In this document: one piece after another, positions 1 through 6,521 of the stretch
Layout: the number at the start of each line of letters is the position of its first letter
Numbering within the stretch: the first letter of the stretch is position 1
Origin: Lysobacteraceae bacterium
Lineage (GTDB): Bacteria; Pseudomonadota; Gammaproteobacteria; DSM-19610
Direction: 5' to 3'
DNA length: 6,714 bases
NCBI GenBank assembly: GCA_020201295.1
Contig: JAIVHA010000233.1
Coordinates: 1 to 6,714, forward strand
Translations under genes and position numbers: made by a program
The notes under the pieces: generated by a model
What the model was told of the DNA's origin: nothing
Databases searched by the model: none
What the model saw: only the letters and a program-made list of their open reading frames with translations

Positions 1-151
1 CACCCGCGATCAGCACATTCTCCGGACTCGCACCCGCCGCCGCCACGCCCATGACCAGGCTGGCGGTGGAGACGATGCCATCGTTCGCACCCAGCACGGC
101 CGCGCGGAGCCATCCGGTGCGATGCGTCCTGTGTCGTTCCTTGTGTCTCAT
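1..151 (-). CDS. VIT1/CCC1-family metal transporter, N-terminal part (runs off the window)
   Basis: Reading leftward from an ATG at 151, the frame stays open for 50 codons to the window edge, so the C-terminal part is missing. The start is charged and His/Arg-rich (MRHKERHRTHRTGW). It leads into LRAAVLGANDGIVSTAS at about residues 15-31 and then a hydrophobic stretch, LVMGVAAAGAS. This is the first-helix signature of the VIT1/CCC1 family (plant vacuolar iron transporter, yeast Ccc1, nodulin-21-like proteins). Characterised members move Fe2+ or Mn2+ across membranes. Bacterial members are less well studied, so the substrate is inferred. A GGAG sequence about 10 bases before the ATG can serve as ribosome-binding site. 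The gene begins 33 bases after the rsmD stop on the same strand and may be cotranscribed with it. Family assignment is firm; function is not. Confidence 0.9.
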   Translation of the reverse strand, partial: MRHKERHRTHRTGWLRAAVLGANDGIVSTASLVMGVAAAGASPENVLIAG

Positions 152-184
152 GGTCACTACTCCGGACTCACTCGGAACAGGGGA

Positions 185-787
185 TTATGCGCCACTTGCC
201 AACCATCCATCCTCTTTGAGTGCCGTGTTGCGGCTTGCAAGGTAGTAGCCCACCTCCCCCGCTGCCTTGTTGCGATACATCTGCCAGCCTTCCGGCAGCG
301 CGGGCTCGCCCAGTTCGCGTTCCGCCTCGAGGTAGATCCAGGCGCGAGGAGCGAGCCAGCCGTGACTGGCGAGGCGTTCGCAGCAGGGTTGCAACAGGCC
401 CTGATGAAAGGGTGGGTCGAGGAAGACGATATCGTAGGGTTCGGCGGGGCCGCCAAGGTATTGCAGGGCGTCGGCCTGCAATACTTCCACACCACTGGCG
501 TGCAGGGTGGCGCAGTGCTCTCGCAGCAGGCGCACCACGGCAGGGGCGGTATCCAGCATCACCACCTTGCTTGCGCCACGCGAGGCGGCTTCCAGGCCGA
601 GGGCGCCACTGCCGGCGAACAGATCCAGACAGCGGGAGCCGGGCAGGTGTGGCGCCAGCCAGTTGAACAGGGTTTCGCGGATGCGGTCGCCGGTGGGACG
701 CAGTCCGGGCAGGTCGGCGAAGGCGAGTTTGCGGCCACGCCATTCGCCGCCGATGATGCGCAGCTGGTTGCGCGGGCCGCGCGCCAT
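185..787 (-). CDS. rsmD: RsmD, 16S rRNA (guanine-966-N2)-methyltransferase
   Basis: This is a 200-residue protein, the usual length for RsmD, which uses S-adenosylmethionine to methylate N2 of G966 in 16S rRNA during 30S assembly in the cytoplasm. Near the N-terminus it has RIIGGEWRGRKL (residues 10-21), then RPTGDRIRETLFNWL (30-44), both typical of RsmD. The SAM-binding motif I is LDLFAGSGALG (54-64). The catalytic motif IV is DPPF (124-127), as in N2-guanine and N6-adenine methyltransferases. The ATG at 787 lies 3 bases after the TAG stop of the upstream M16 gene, so the two are very likely cotranscribed and translationally coupled. A strong ribosome-binding site is not visible. The gene looks intact, and the same rsmD/M16/ftsY neighbourhood is known in other gammaproteobacteria. 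Confidence 0.97.
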   Translation of the reverse strand: MARGPRNQLRIIGGEWRGRKLAFADLPGLRPTGDRIRETLFNWLAPHLPGSRCLDLFAGSGALGLEAASRGASKVVMLDTAPAVVRLLREHCATLHASGVEVLQADALQYLGGPAEPYDIVFLDPPFHQGLLQPCCERLASHGWLAPRAWIYLEAERELGEPALPEGWQMYRNKAAGEVGYYLASRNTALKEDGWLASGA

Positions 788-790
788 GAT

Positions 791-2167
791 CTAGTCCGCG
801 CCGCCCACCACCACCGTGACCATACGTTCGGGATCGACGCGGCGCTGAAAGGCTTCCCGGATCTGTTCGACGGTGACGGCCTCGACGCGCTCATTGAAGC
901 GATCCAGGTAATCCAGCGGCAGGCCATAGAAGCCGATCATGGCAATGTATTCGACGATCTTGCGGTTGCTGTCGATGCGCAGCGGAAAGCCGCCGGTAAT
1001 GTTGCGCTTGGCGGCAATCAACTCGGCTTGCGTGGGACCTTCTTCACGGAAGTTCACCAGGGTGTCACGCAGCACCTGCAAGGCCTCGTCCACCTGTTCG
1101 TTGCGGGTCTGTAGGCCGAGCTGGAAGGGGCCGCGCCTGGCCATGGGCAGGAAGTAGCTGTAGGCGCTGTAGGACAGGCCGCGTTTTTCCCGCACCTCTT
1201 CGCTGATGCGCGACACCAGGCCGGAGCCACCGAGCACATGGTTGCCCACGTAGAGTGTGAAGTAGTCGGGATCGGTGCGGCTCGTGCCGGGCACGCCCAT
1301 CAACACGTGGCTCTGACTGGCGCTCATACGGACACGCTCGACGATCGGGGCCTCCAGGTCCGCGACTTGCGGCAGGGCCTGGGCCGGCTCGCCCGGCGCC
1401 AGGCCGGCCGTGAGCTGGTCGACCAGGTGCTCCGCCCGGACGCGGTCCACATTCCCCACTACCGCGATCACGGTGTTGCGCGCCACGTAGTGACGTTCGT
1501 AGAAGGCACGCAGGTCCGTCGCGCGCAGGCGGCGCACGCTCTCGGCCGTCCCGTCCTTGGGCGAGGCATAGGGGTGATCGCCATAGAGGGCATCGAAGAA
1601 GGCGCGCTCGGCCACATCACCGGGGCGCTGTTCCTGGTACTGCAGGCCTACCAGCATGCGCTGGCGTTCACGCTCCACATCCGCCTGCGCGAAACGCGGC
1701 TGGGTGAGCACCTGGCCGAACAGGTCCAGGGCTGGATCGAGCAGGGCAGGGTCGGTCAGGCTGCGCAGGGTAAGCCAGGCCATGTCGCGCTCGGCGCCGC
1801 TGCCCATCTGGGCACCCAGGCCTTCCAGTCCTGCGGCGATGGCGTCGGCGTCGCGTTCGCCGGCACCCTGGCCGAGCAGGGCATTGGTGAGCAGGGCGAC
1901 GCCCGGCTGTTCGCCATCGCGGGCGCTGCCGGCATCGAACACCACCCGCACGTCCAGCATGGGCAGCTCGGGGGCCTGTACGTAATAGACGCGCGCGCCG
2001 TTGGCGGTGGTCCAGTGCTCGATACTGGTCTTCACCTCGGTGGTATGCGCGGCCAGGCTGGACCAGTCACGGGATGGCGGGGGCGTGGCGCAGGCGGTGA
2101 GGAGCAAGACCAGGGCGAGGAGCAGCCAGGGGGTCAGGTGTGCAGTGGAAAACGGAAGAGGATTCAT
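791..2167 (-). CDS. M16-family peptidase homologue, lipoprotein, non-zinc subunit
   Basis: This 458-residue protein has the two-domain M16B (mitochondrial processing peptidase-like) fold pattern. The N-terminus is a lipoprotein signal: a hydrophobic run at about residues 11-25 ends in the lipobox LTAC with Cys26, so it should be anchored on the periplasmic face of a membrane. Where M16 enzymes carry HxxEH, this protein reads GVALLTNALL (89-98), so both histidines and the glutamate are replaced by Leu92, Ala96 and Asn95. The C-terminal domain has the glycine-rich segment GGSGLVSR (313-320) and REKRGLSY (326-333), which keeps the Arg-x6-Tyr pair that binds substrate in M16 enzymes. By family knowledge this is the non-catalytic partner of a heterodimer, and the gene just upstream encodes the zinc-type partner. 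I chose the ATG at 2167 because the lipoprotein signal follows at once and AAGGCAGG lies about 10 bases upstream. The frame stays open to 2464, but that extension lies inside the upstream gene. An ATG at 2194 is a weaker alternative. Confidence 0.9.
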   Translation of the reverse strand: MNPLPFSTAHLTPWLLLALVLLLTACATPPPSRDWSSLAAHTTEVKTSIEHWTTANGARVYYVQAPELPMLDVRVVFDAGSARDGEQPGVALLTNALLGQGAGERDADAIAAGLEGLGAQMGSGAERDMAWLTLRSLTDPALLDPALDLFGQVLTQPRFAQADVERERQRMLVGLQYQEQRPGDVAERAFFDALYGDHPYASPKDGTAESVRRLRATDLRAFYERHYVARNTVIAVVGNVDRVRAEHLVDQLTAGLAPGEPAQALPQVADLEAPIVERVRMSASQSHVLMGVPGTSRTDPDYFTLYVGNHVLGGSGLVSRISEEVREKRGLSYSAYSYFLPMARRGPFQLGLQTRNEQVDEALQVLRDTLVNFREEGPTQAELIAAKRNITGGFPLRIDSNRKIVEYIAMIGFYGLPLDYLDRFNERVEAVTVEQIREAFQRRVDPERMVTVVVGGAD

Positions 2168-2276
2168 ATGGGAAGGGCCTGCCTTGTTCGTCATACCCGA
2201 ATGACGGGATGCATCCGAATGGCCAGATACGCCAGAGAAACGGGGGACACTGGAACGGGTCCGGTCACGGCTTCCA
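2168..2276. other. Gap between the two M16 genes
   Basis: These 109 bases separate the stop of the broken M16 gene from the start of the lipoprotein M16 gene. Adjacent M16 partner genes are often closer. I see the ribosome-binding sequence AAGGCAGG for the downstream gene and a short direct repeat (CCGAATG at about 2199 and 2214). I see no convincing promoter, terminator or hairpin. The two genes are probably still cotranscribed. Confidence 0.5.
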
Positions 2277-3558
2277 TCAATGTCCATGACCACCTCCCAT
2301 CGGCATGGCGGGTGGCGCATTCGGGTCCATGGGCTGCGGGTCCAGCACGCCCACGGTGAGGCCGTCGTCATGCAGGTAGTTACGGGCCACGGCCTGTACC
2401 TGTTCGGCGGTGACGGCGCGGATGCGTGGCACGTAGTCATCCAGCACGCGCCAGTCGAGGCCAACGGTCTCCAGGGTGCCGATCTTCATGGCCTGGTAGA
2501 AGGCCGAATCCTGTTCATAGACATTGGCGGCCACCACCTGGGCCTTGACGCGCTCCAGTTCCCCGGCACTCACCGGTTGCTCGCGCAGCAGGTGGATCTG
2601 TTCGCGCAGGGCCTGCTCCAGGGCCGCGATGTCCTGGCCGGGCGAAGGCGTGCCGCTCAGGGTGAGCAGGCTTTGCTGCCGGCCATAGAGGCTGTAGCCG
2701 GCGCCGGCCTCGGCGGCGACCTGGGTACCCCGCACCAGTTCGCGCGACAGGCGCGCGCTGCTGCCGCCGTCCAGCACTCCGGCCAGCACCTCCAAGGCAT
2801 AGGCCTCCCAGTCTTCCCCGGCGGTGAGCAGCACCGGCACCTTGTAGCCCATCATCAGGAAGGGCAGCTCGGCGGGGGCCTTCACCTCGATGCGGCGCGT
2901 GCCGCGCTGCGGGATCTCGGGGCGGGGCTTGGGCGGCGTCAGGTCGGGGCTGGGCTCGAGGGGACCGAAATACTGCTGCGCCAGGGCATGGACCGCTTCT
3001 GGCTGCACGTCTCCCACCACCACCAGCGTGGCGTTGTTGGGCGCGTACCATTTCTGGTACCAGACCTGCAGGTCTTCCAGGCGCAGGGTTTCCAGGTCGT
3101 TCATCCATCCGATGACGGGAATGCGGTAGGGACTGTTCAGGAAGGCCGTGGCATTGAACTGCTCGTAGGTCAGCGCCTGGGGGTTGTCCTCGGTACGCAG
3201 GCGCCGCTCCTCCATCACCACGCGCGTCTCCTTCGCCACTTCCTCCGGCTGCAGCAGCAGGTTGCGCATGCGATCAGCCTCCAGTTCGAAGCTCACCGGC
3301 AGGCGGCTGCGCTCCATACTCTGGAAATAGGCGGTGTAGTCGCGGCTGGTGAAGGCGTTCTCGCGGCCGCCGTGCTCGGCGATGATGCGCGAGAACTCGC
3401 CCGGGGCCAGATTTGATCTGCGAGACCATCACCGGCGCACGGTGGTCCGGCTTGACGATGAGTTTCAAACCGTTGTCGAGCTGGTATTCATGCACCTCGC
3501 CGGCGGCGAGGGCCAGGGTGCTGCCCAGCAGCAACGCCAGGCTCAGGACTGAGCGCAT
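2277..3558 (-). pseudogene. M16 zinc peptidase (catalytic-type subunit), internal deletion and frameshift
   Basis: An ATG at 3558, preceded by a good AAGGAG site, starts a signal peptide (MRSVLSLALLLGSTLALAAG) followed by the M16 opening VHEYQLDNGLKLIVKPD and ending normally at PVMVSQI (residue 48). In that frame the next codons are nonsense and stop at 3274-3276. Another frame carries the normal continuation NLAPGEFSRIIAEHGGREN, TSRDYTAYFQS, and a complete remainder to the TGA at 2277. The break is at about 3414-3417. M16 proteins normally have about 28 more residues here (WYxVGSxYE through HxxEHMMFKGT), so the zinc-binding HxxEH is gone and the net loss is 3n+2 bases. Restoring it would give about 455 residues, the family norm. 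The distal glutamate region VVMEERR is kept, and the C-domain lacks the Arg/Tyr pair, both as expected for the catalytic partner. The tail is GGGHGH. As written, no active protease can be made. Whether this is biological or an assembly fault is open. Confidence 0.87.
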
Positions 3559-3588
3559 TCTTTTACTCCTTGGATGACTGGAACGCCC

Positions 3589-3655
3589 TGTAGGAGCGGG
3601 CTCTGCCCGCGAACAGGAATAGCATCCCGCTTCGCGGGCAGAGCCCGCTCCTACA
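3589..3655. repeat. REP doublet (REPIN-like inverted repeat), GCGGGC-core type
   Basis: Two 25-base arms (3589-3613 and 3631-3655) are perfect reverse complements around a 17-base spacer. Each arm contains the head GTAGGAGCGG and is itself a small hairpin, GCGGGC-TCT-GCCCGC. A GTAG head followed by a short imperfect palindrome, in inverted pairs, is the known architecture of REP elements mobilised by RAYT (IS200-like Tyr transposase) proteins. No RAYT gene is present here. The element lies between the divergent M16 and ftsY genes, 31 bases upstream of the M16 start, so a leftward promoter would have to read through it or lie within the short remainder. Confidence 0.9.
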
Positions 3656-3662
3656 ATGGCAA

Positions 3663-3677
3663 TGGCAGGAACATTGC
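3663..3677 (+). promoter_or_regulatory. Possible sigma-54-like -24/-12 site upstream of ftsY
   Basis: TGGCAGGAACATTGC has GG at 3664-3665 and GC at 3676-3677 separated by exactly 10 bases. It matches most of the sigma-54 consensus TGGCACG-N4-TTGC; the C after TGGCA is a G here. It would place a start near 3689, about 65 bases before ftsY. ftsY is a housekeeping gene not known to need sigma-54, and no activator site is visible, so a chance match is likely. A sigma-70 alternative, TTAACA (3696-3701) with GATAAG (3717-3722), has a short 15-base spacer and is also weak. Confidence 0.15.
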
Positions 3678-3753
3678 CCCGCCGTGTCGCTTACCTTAAC
3701 AGGACACCGGTGATAGGATAAGTGCCCTCGAACCACCATAGACCGGAAATTGG

Positions 3754-4749
3754 ATGTTTGGTTTCGGTAAAAACAAGCCCAGCCCCCCCGCCCCCGCGGA
3801 AACCCCACCGGAAGAAAAGAAATCCGGCCTGTTCAACCGCCTGAAGGCTGGTCTGGCGCGCACCCGTGGCGGCCTCACCGAGGGCGTCGCCAGCCTCGTG
3901 CTGGGCCGCAAGCAGATCGACGACGAACTGCTGGAGGAACTGGAGACCCAGCTGCTGGTAGCGGATGTGGGCGTGGAGGCCACCCGGGACATCATCACCG
4001 ATCTCACCAAACGGGTGGCGCGCAAGGAGCTGGCCGATGTCGATGCCCTCATGGCCGCGCTGCGCGAGGACATGACCCGGTTGCTGGAACCGGTTTCCCG
4101 GCCCTTGGCCATCGACGCCTCGCAGCGGCCCTACGTCATCCTGATGGTGGGCGTGAACGGGGTGGGCAAGACCACCAGCATCGGCAAGCTGGCCAGGCGC
4201 CTGCGGGCCGAGGGCCGCTCCGTCATGCTGGCCGCCGGCGACACCTTTCGTGCCGCGGCGGTGGAACAGCTGCAGGTCTGGGGCGAACGCAATGACATCC
4301 CCGTGGTCGCCCAGCAATCGGGCGCCGATTCCGCCTCGGTGATCTACGATGGCCTGGCAGCGGCACGGGCGCGCGGCATGGATGTGCTCATCGCCGACAC
4401 CGCCGGGCGCCTGCACACCCAGGCCAACCTCATGGAAGAGCTGAAGAAGATCAAACGGGTGCTGGCCAAGCTGGATCCCGCCGCGCCCCACGAGGTAATG
4501 CTGGTGGTGGATGCCGGCACCGGCCAGAACGCGCTCAACCAGGCGCGCCAGTTCCACGAGGCGGTAGGCCTCACGGGCATTACCCTCACCAAGCTGGACG
4601 GTACCGCGAAAGGCGGCATCATCTTTTCCATCGCCAGCAGCCTGGCCGTGCCCATCCGCTTCATCGGTGTAGGCGAGGGCATCGAGGACATGCGCGTCTT
4701 CGACGCCGGGGAATTCGTCGCCGCGCTGTTCGAGCGCGAGAACACCTGA
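3754..4749 (+). CDS. ftsY: FtsY, signal recognition particle receptor GTPase
   Basis: This 331-residue protein is the membrane-bound SRP receptor, which docks SRP-ribosome-nascent chain complexes for insertion of inner-membrane proteins. The N-terminal A region is short and Pro/Lys-rich (about residues 1-23), followed by an amphipathic segment SGLFNRLKAGLARTRGGL (24-41) that fits the lipid-binding helix at the A/N border. The four-helix N domain covers about 40-115. The G domain shows G1 GVNGVGKTT (133-141), DTFRAAA (163-169), G3 DTAGR (215-219), G4 TKLD (279-282) and the closing GVGEGIEDM (305-313). All GTPase motifs are intact. E. coli FtsY has a much longer acidic A domain, but short forms are common. 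The ATG at 3754 has only a weak ribosome-binding site (CGGAAA). ftsE follows after 126 bases containing a large inverted repeat. Confidence 0.98.
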   Translation: MFGFGKNKPSPPAPAETPPEEKKSGLFNRLKAGLARTRGGLTEGVASLVLGRKQIDDELLEELETQLLVADVGVEATRDIITDLTKRVARKELADVDALMAALREDMTRLLEPVSRPLAIDASQRPYVILMVGVNGVGKTTSIGKLARRLRAEGRSVMLAAGDTFRAAAVEQLQVWGERNDIPVVAQQSGADSASVIYDGLAAARARGMDVLIADTAGRLHTQANLMEELKKIKRVLAKLDPAAPHEVMLVVDAGTGQNALNQARQFHEAVGLTGITLTKLDGTAKGGIIFSIASSLAVPIRFIGVGEGIEDMRVFDAGEFVAALFERENT

Positions 4750-4784
4750 ACGCATGGAACCTGGCGACCACGGCGGAGCACCCA

Positions 4785-4851
4785 CCGTAGGAGCGGCGCA
4801 AGCCGCGATGGTTCTGCGCACCACCCATCGCGGCTTGCGCCGCTCCTACGG
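4785..4851. repeat. REP doublet (REPIN-like inverted repeat), GCGGC-GCAA-GCCGC core type
   Basis: Two 27-base arms (4785-4811 and 4825-4851) are perfect reverse complements around a 13-base spacer. Each arm has the same GTAGGAGCGG head as the element at 3589-3655 but a different core: GCGGC and GCCGC closing a GCAA loop. It fills most of the gap between ftsY and ftsE. As RNA it would form either one long 27-bp stem or two small hairpins. A run of five T (4864-4868) comes 12 bases after the stem. That is too far for a standard intrinsic terminator, so an effect on the ftsY/ftsEX ratio is only a possibility. Confidence 0.92.
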
Positions 4852-4875
4852 AAGCTGAGGGGCCTTTTTCAGACA

Positions 4876-5550
4876 ATGCTGCGTTTCGACCAGGTCAGCA
4901 AACGCTACCCCTCCGGCTTCGAGGCCCTGAAACAGGTGAGCTTCACACTGGAGGCCGGGGCCATGGCCTTTCTCACCGGCCATTCCGGCGCCGGCAAGAG
5001 CACCCTGCTGAAGCTGGTCGCGCTGATCGAACGCGCCACCAGCGGCCAGATCTTCGTCGACGGCCAGAACCTGGCGCGCACCCACAGCTGGCAGATCCCC
5101 TACCTGCGCCGCAAGATCGGCATCATCTTCCAGAACCACCGCCTGTTGTTCGACCGCACCGTGTTCGATAACGTCGCCCTGCCGCTGGTGATCGCCGGCC
5201 ACCCCCACAACGAGGTCGGCCGGCGGGTGCGGGCCGCTCTGGACAAGGTGGGCCTGCTCGACAAGGAACGGCTCTACCCCATCACCCTGTCCGGCGGCGA
5301 GCAGCAGCGCGTCGGCATCGCCCGCGCCGTGGTCAACAAACCCAGCCTGTTGCTGGCGGACGAACCCACCGGCAACCTCGATCCGGACCTGTCCCGGGAG
5401 ATCATGCAGCTGTTCGACCAGTTCAACCAGGTGGGGGTGACGGTGCTCGTCGCCAGCCATGACCTGGAGCTGATCCGGGAGCTCGACCACCCCGTCATTA
5501 CCCTGGAGCAGGGCCAGTTGCGGCACGTCCGCGACAGCCTGGCCTCGTGA
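4876..5550 (+). CDS. ftsE: FtsE, cell-division ABC transporter ATPase
   Basis: This is a 224-residue ABC ATPase of standard FtsE length. With FtsX it forms a septal complex on the inner membrane that uses ATP binding and hydrolysis to control periplasmic amidase activation (via EnvC in E. coli) and divisome assembly. The opening MLRFDQVSKRYPSGFEAL is typical of FtsE. Visible motifs are Walker A GHSGAGKST (35-43), Q-loop Gln86 in IIFQNHRLL, signature LSGGEQQR (138-145), Walker B LLLADE (158-163) followed by PTGNLD, and H-loop His195 in SHD. All ATPase residues are present. The ATG at 4876 has GAGGGG upstream at 4857-4862, a long 13-base spacing that could mean modest initiation. The 3' end overlaps ftsX by 4 bases. 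Confidence 0.98.
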   Translation: MLRFDQVSKRYPSGFEALKQVSFTLEAGAMAFLTGHSGAGKSTLLKLVALIERATSGQIFVDGQNLARTHSWQIPYLRRKIGIIFQNHRLLFDRTVFDNVALPLVIAGHPHNEVGRRVRAALDKVGLLDKERLYPITLSGGEQQRVGIARAVVNKPSLLLADEPTGNLDPDLSREIMQLFDQFNQVGVTVLVASHDLELIRELDHPVITLEQGQLRHVRDSLAS

Positions 5551-6521
5551 AAAAGCCTGCCCGAGTCCAAGGCGCCCGCCGCCGCCCGCCGCCGGGCTGG
5601 GGCTGGATCCGCGGCTGGCTGCTGCGCCACGCCCAGACCGCGCTGTCCAGTCTGGGGCGCCTGTACCGCGCCCCCGCCGCCAGCCTGGTGACCGCCGCGG
5701 TGATCGGCATTGCCCTGGCCCTGCCCGCCGGCCTGTATCTATTGGTGGACAACCTCCGCGACCTGGGTCAGCGCTGGGACGGCAGCGCCAGCCTGTCCCT
5801 GTTCCTGCAGCAGGATCTGCCGGAGACCCGCGCCCGCCAGCTCGCGGAAACGCTGCGCGGCTGGCCGGAGATCGGCGCGGTGCAGTTGATTTCCCCGGAG
5901 GAGGCGCTGGCGGAATTCCGCGCCCTGTCCGGATTTGGGGATGCCCTGGATGCACTGGACGACAACCCCCTGCCGGCGGTGCTGACAGTACGGCCGGCCA
6001 TCAGCCAGGTCGAGGCGGAGCAGATCGGACAACTGCAGGACAAGCTCGCCGCCCTGCCCGAGGTGGATCAGGCCCAGCTGGACCTGCAATGGGTGCAGCG
6101 CTTCGCCGCCATGTTGCAGATCGCCCAACGCGGCATCCTGCTGGTGGGTGGCCTGCTGGCCCTGGCGGTGCTGCTCATCGTCGGCAACACCATCCGCCTG
6201 GACATCTTCAACCGGCGTGAGGAAATCGAGGTCAGCAAGCTGATCGGCGCCACCAACGCCTTCATTCGCCGACCTTTTCTCTATTCCGGCCTGTGGTACG
6301 GCCTGCTCGGCGCAGCCCTCGCCTGGCTGCTGGTAGTGCTGGCCTTCTGGCAGCTGCGTGGCCCGGTACGACAGCTGGCCGGCCTTTACCAGAGCGAATT
6401 CGCACTGACCACCTTCGGTTTCGGTACCACCCTCGCTCTATTGCTGCTCGGCATCCTGCTGGGGCTGGCCGGCTCCTGGCTGGCGGTGGGGCGGCATCTG
6501 AGTGCCATTCAGCCCCGCTAA
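5547..6521 (+). CDS. ftsX: FtsX, cell-division ABC transporter permease-like subunit
   Basis: This 324-residue inner-membrane protein is the partner of FtsE. The N-terminal cytoplasmic tail is rich in Arg and Pro (residues 1-40). Four hydrophobic segments are visible at about 45-68, 196-215, 245-268 and 292-315. The roughly 125-residue stretch between the first two is the periplasmic loop that, in E. coli, recruits the amidase activator EnvC. The conserved FtsX segment EIEVSKLIGATNAFIRRP (226-243), between TM2 and TM3, is intact. The start is a GTG at 5547 inside the GTGA overlap with the ftsE stop. No separate ribosome-binding site is clear, so translation is probably coupled, keeping the two subunits balanced. 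Length and topology are normal. Confidence 0.97.
   Translation: MKKPARVQGARRRPPPGWGWIRGWLLRHAQTALSSLGRLYRAPAASLVTAAVIGIALALPAGLYLLVDNLRDLGQRWDGSASLSLFLQQDLPETRARQLAETLRGWPEIGAVQLISPEEALAEFRALSGFGDALDALDDNPLPAVLTVRPAISQVEAEQIGQLQDKLAALPEVDQAQLDLQWVQRFAAMLQIAQRGILLVGGLLALAVLLIVGNTIRLDIFNRREEIEVSKLIGATNAFIRRPFLYSGLWYGLLGAALAWLLVVLAFWQLRGPVRQLAGLYQSEFALTTFGFGTTLALLLLGILLGLAGSWLAVGRHLSAIQPR

Noticed and set aside
122..1114. 330-codon plus-strand open frame opposite rsmD and the lipoprotein M16 gene
   Set aside because: It lies antisense to recognised genes, has no family motif, and is low-complexity His/Gln/Gly-rich, as expected for an antisense frame in GC-rich coding DNA.
1238..2359. 373-codon plus-strand open frame
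   Set aside because: Antisense shadow of the lipoprotein M16 gene; no recognisable domain.
2168..2464. 99-residue N-terminal extension of the lipoprotein M16 frame
   Set aside because: It overlaps the end of the upstream M16 gene in another frame and would bury the lipoprotein signal; the ATG at 2167 is the sensible start.
2280..3416. 378-codon plus-strand open frame
   Set aside because: Antisense shadow of the broken M16 gene; rich in His, Gln and Gly with no motif.
3400..3430. Programmed ribosomal frameshift in the M16 gene
   Set aside because: A frameshift alone would not restore the missing 28 or so residues with the zinc motif, and no slippery sequence is seen at the junction.
3589..3655. 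CRISPR or intrinsic terminator reading of the inverted repeat
   Set aside because: There are only two arms in opposite orientation, not regularly spaced direct repeats, and no T tract follows the stem.
3691..4824. 377-codon minus-strand open frame
   Set aside because: Antisense to ftsY and running into the REP doublet; no family signal.
4846..5955. 369-codon minus-strand open frame
   Set aside because: Antisense to ftsE and the first part of ftsX, which carry clear motifs on the plus strand.
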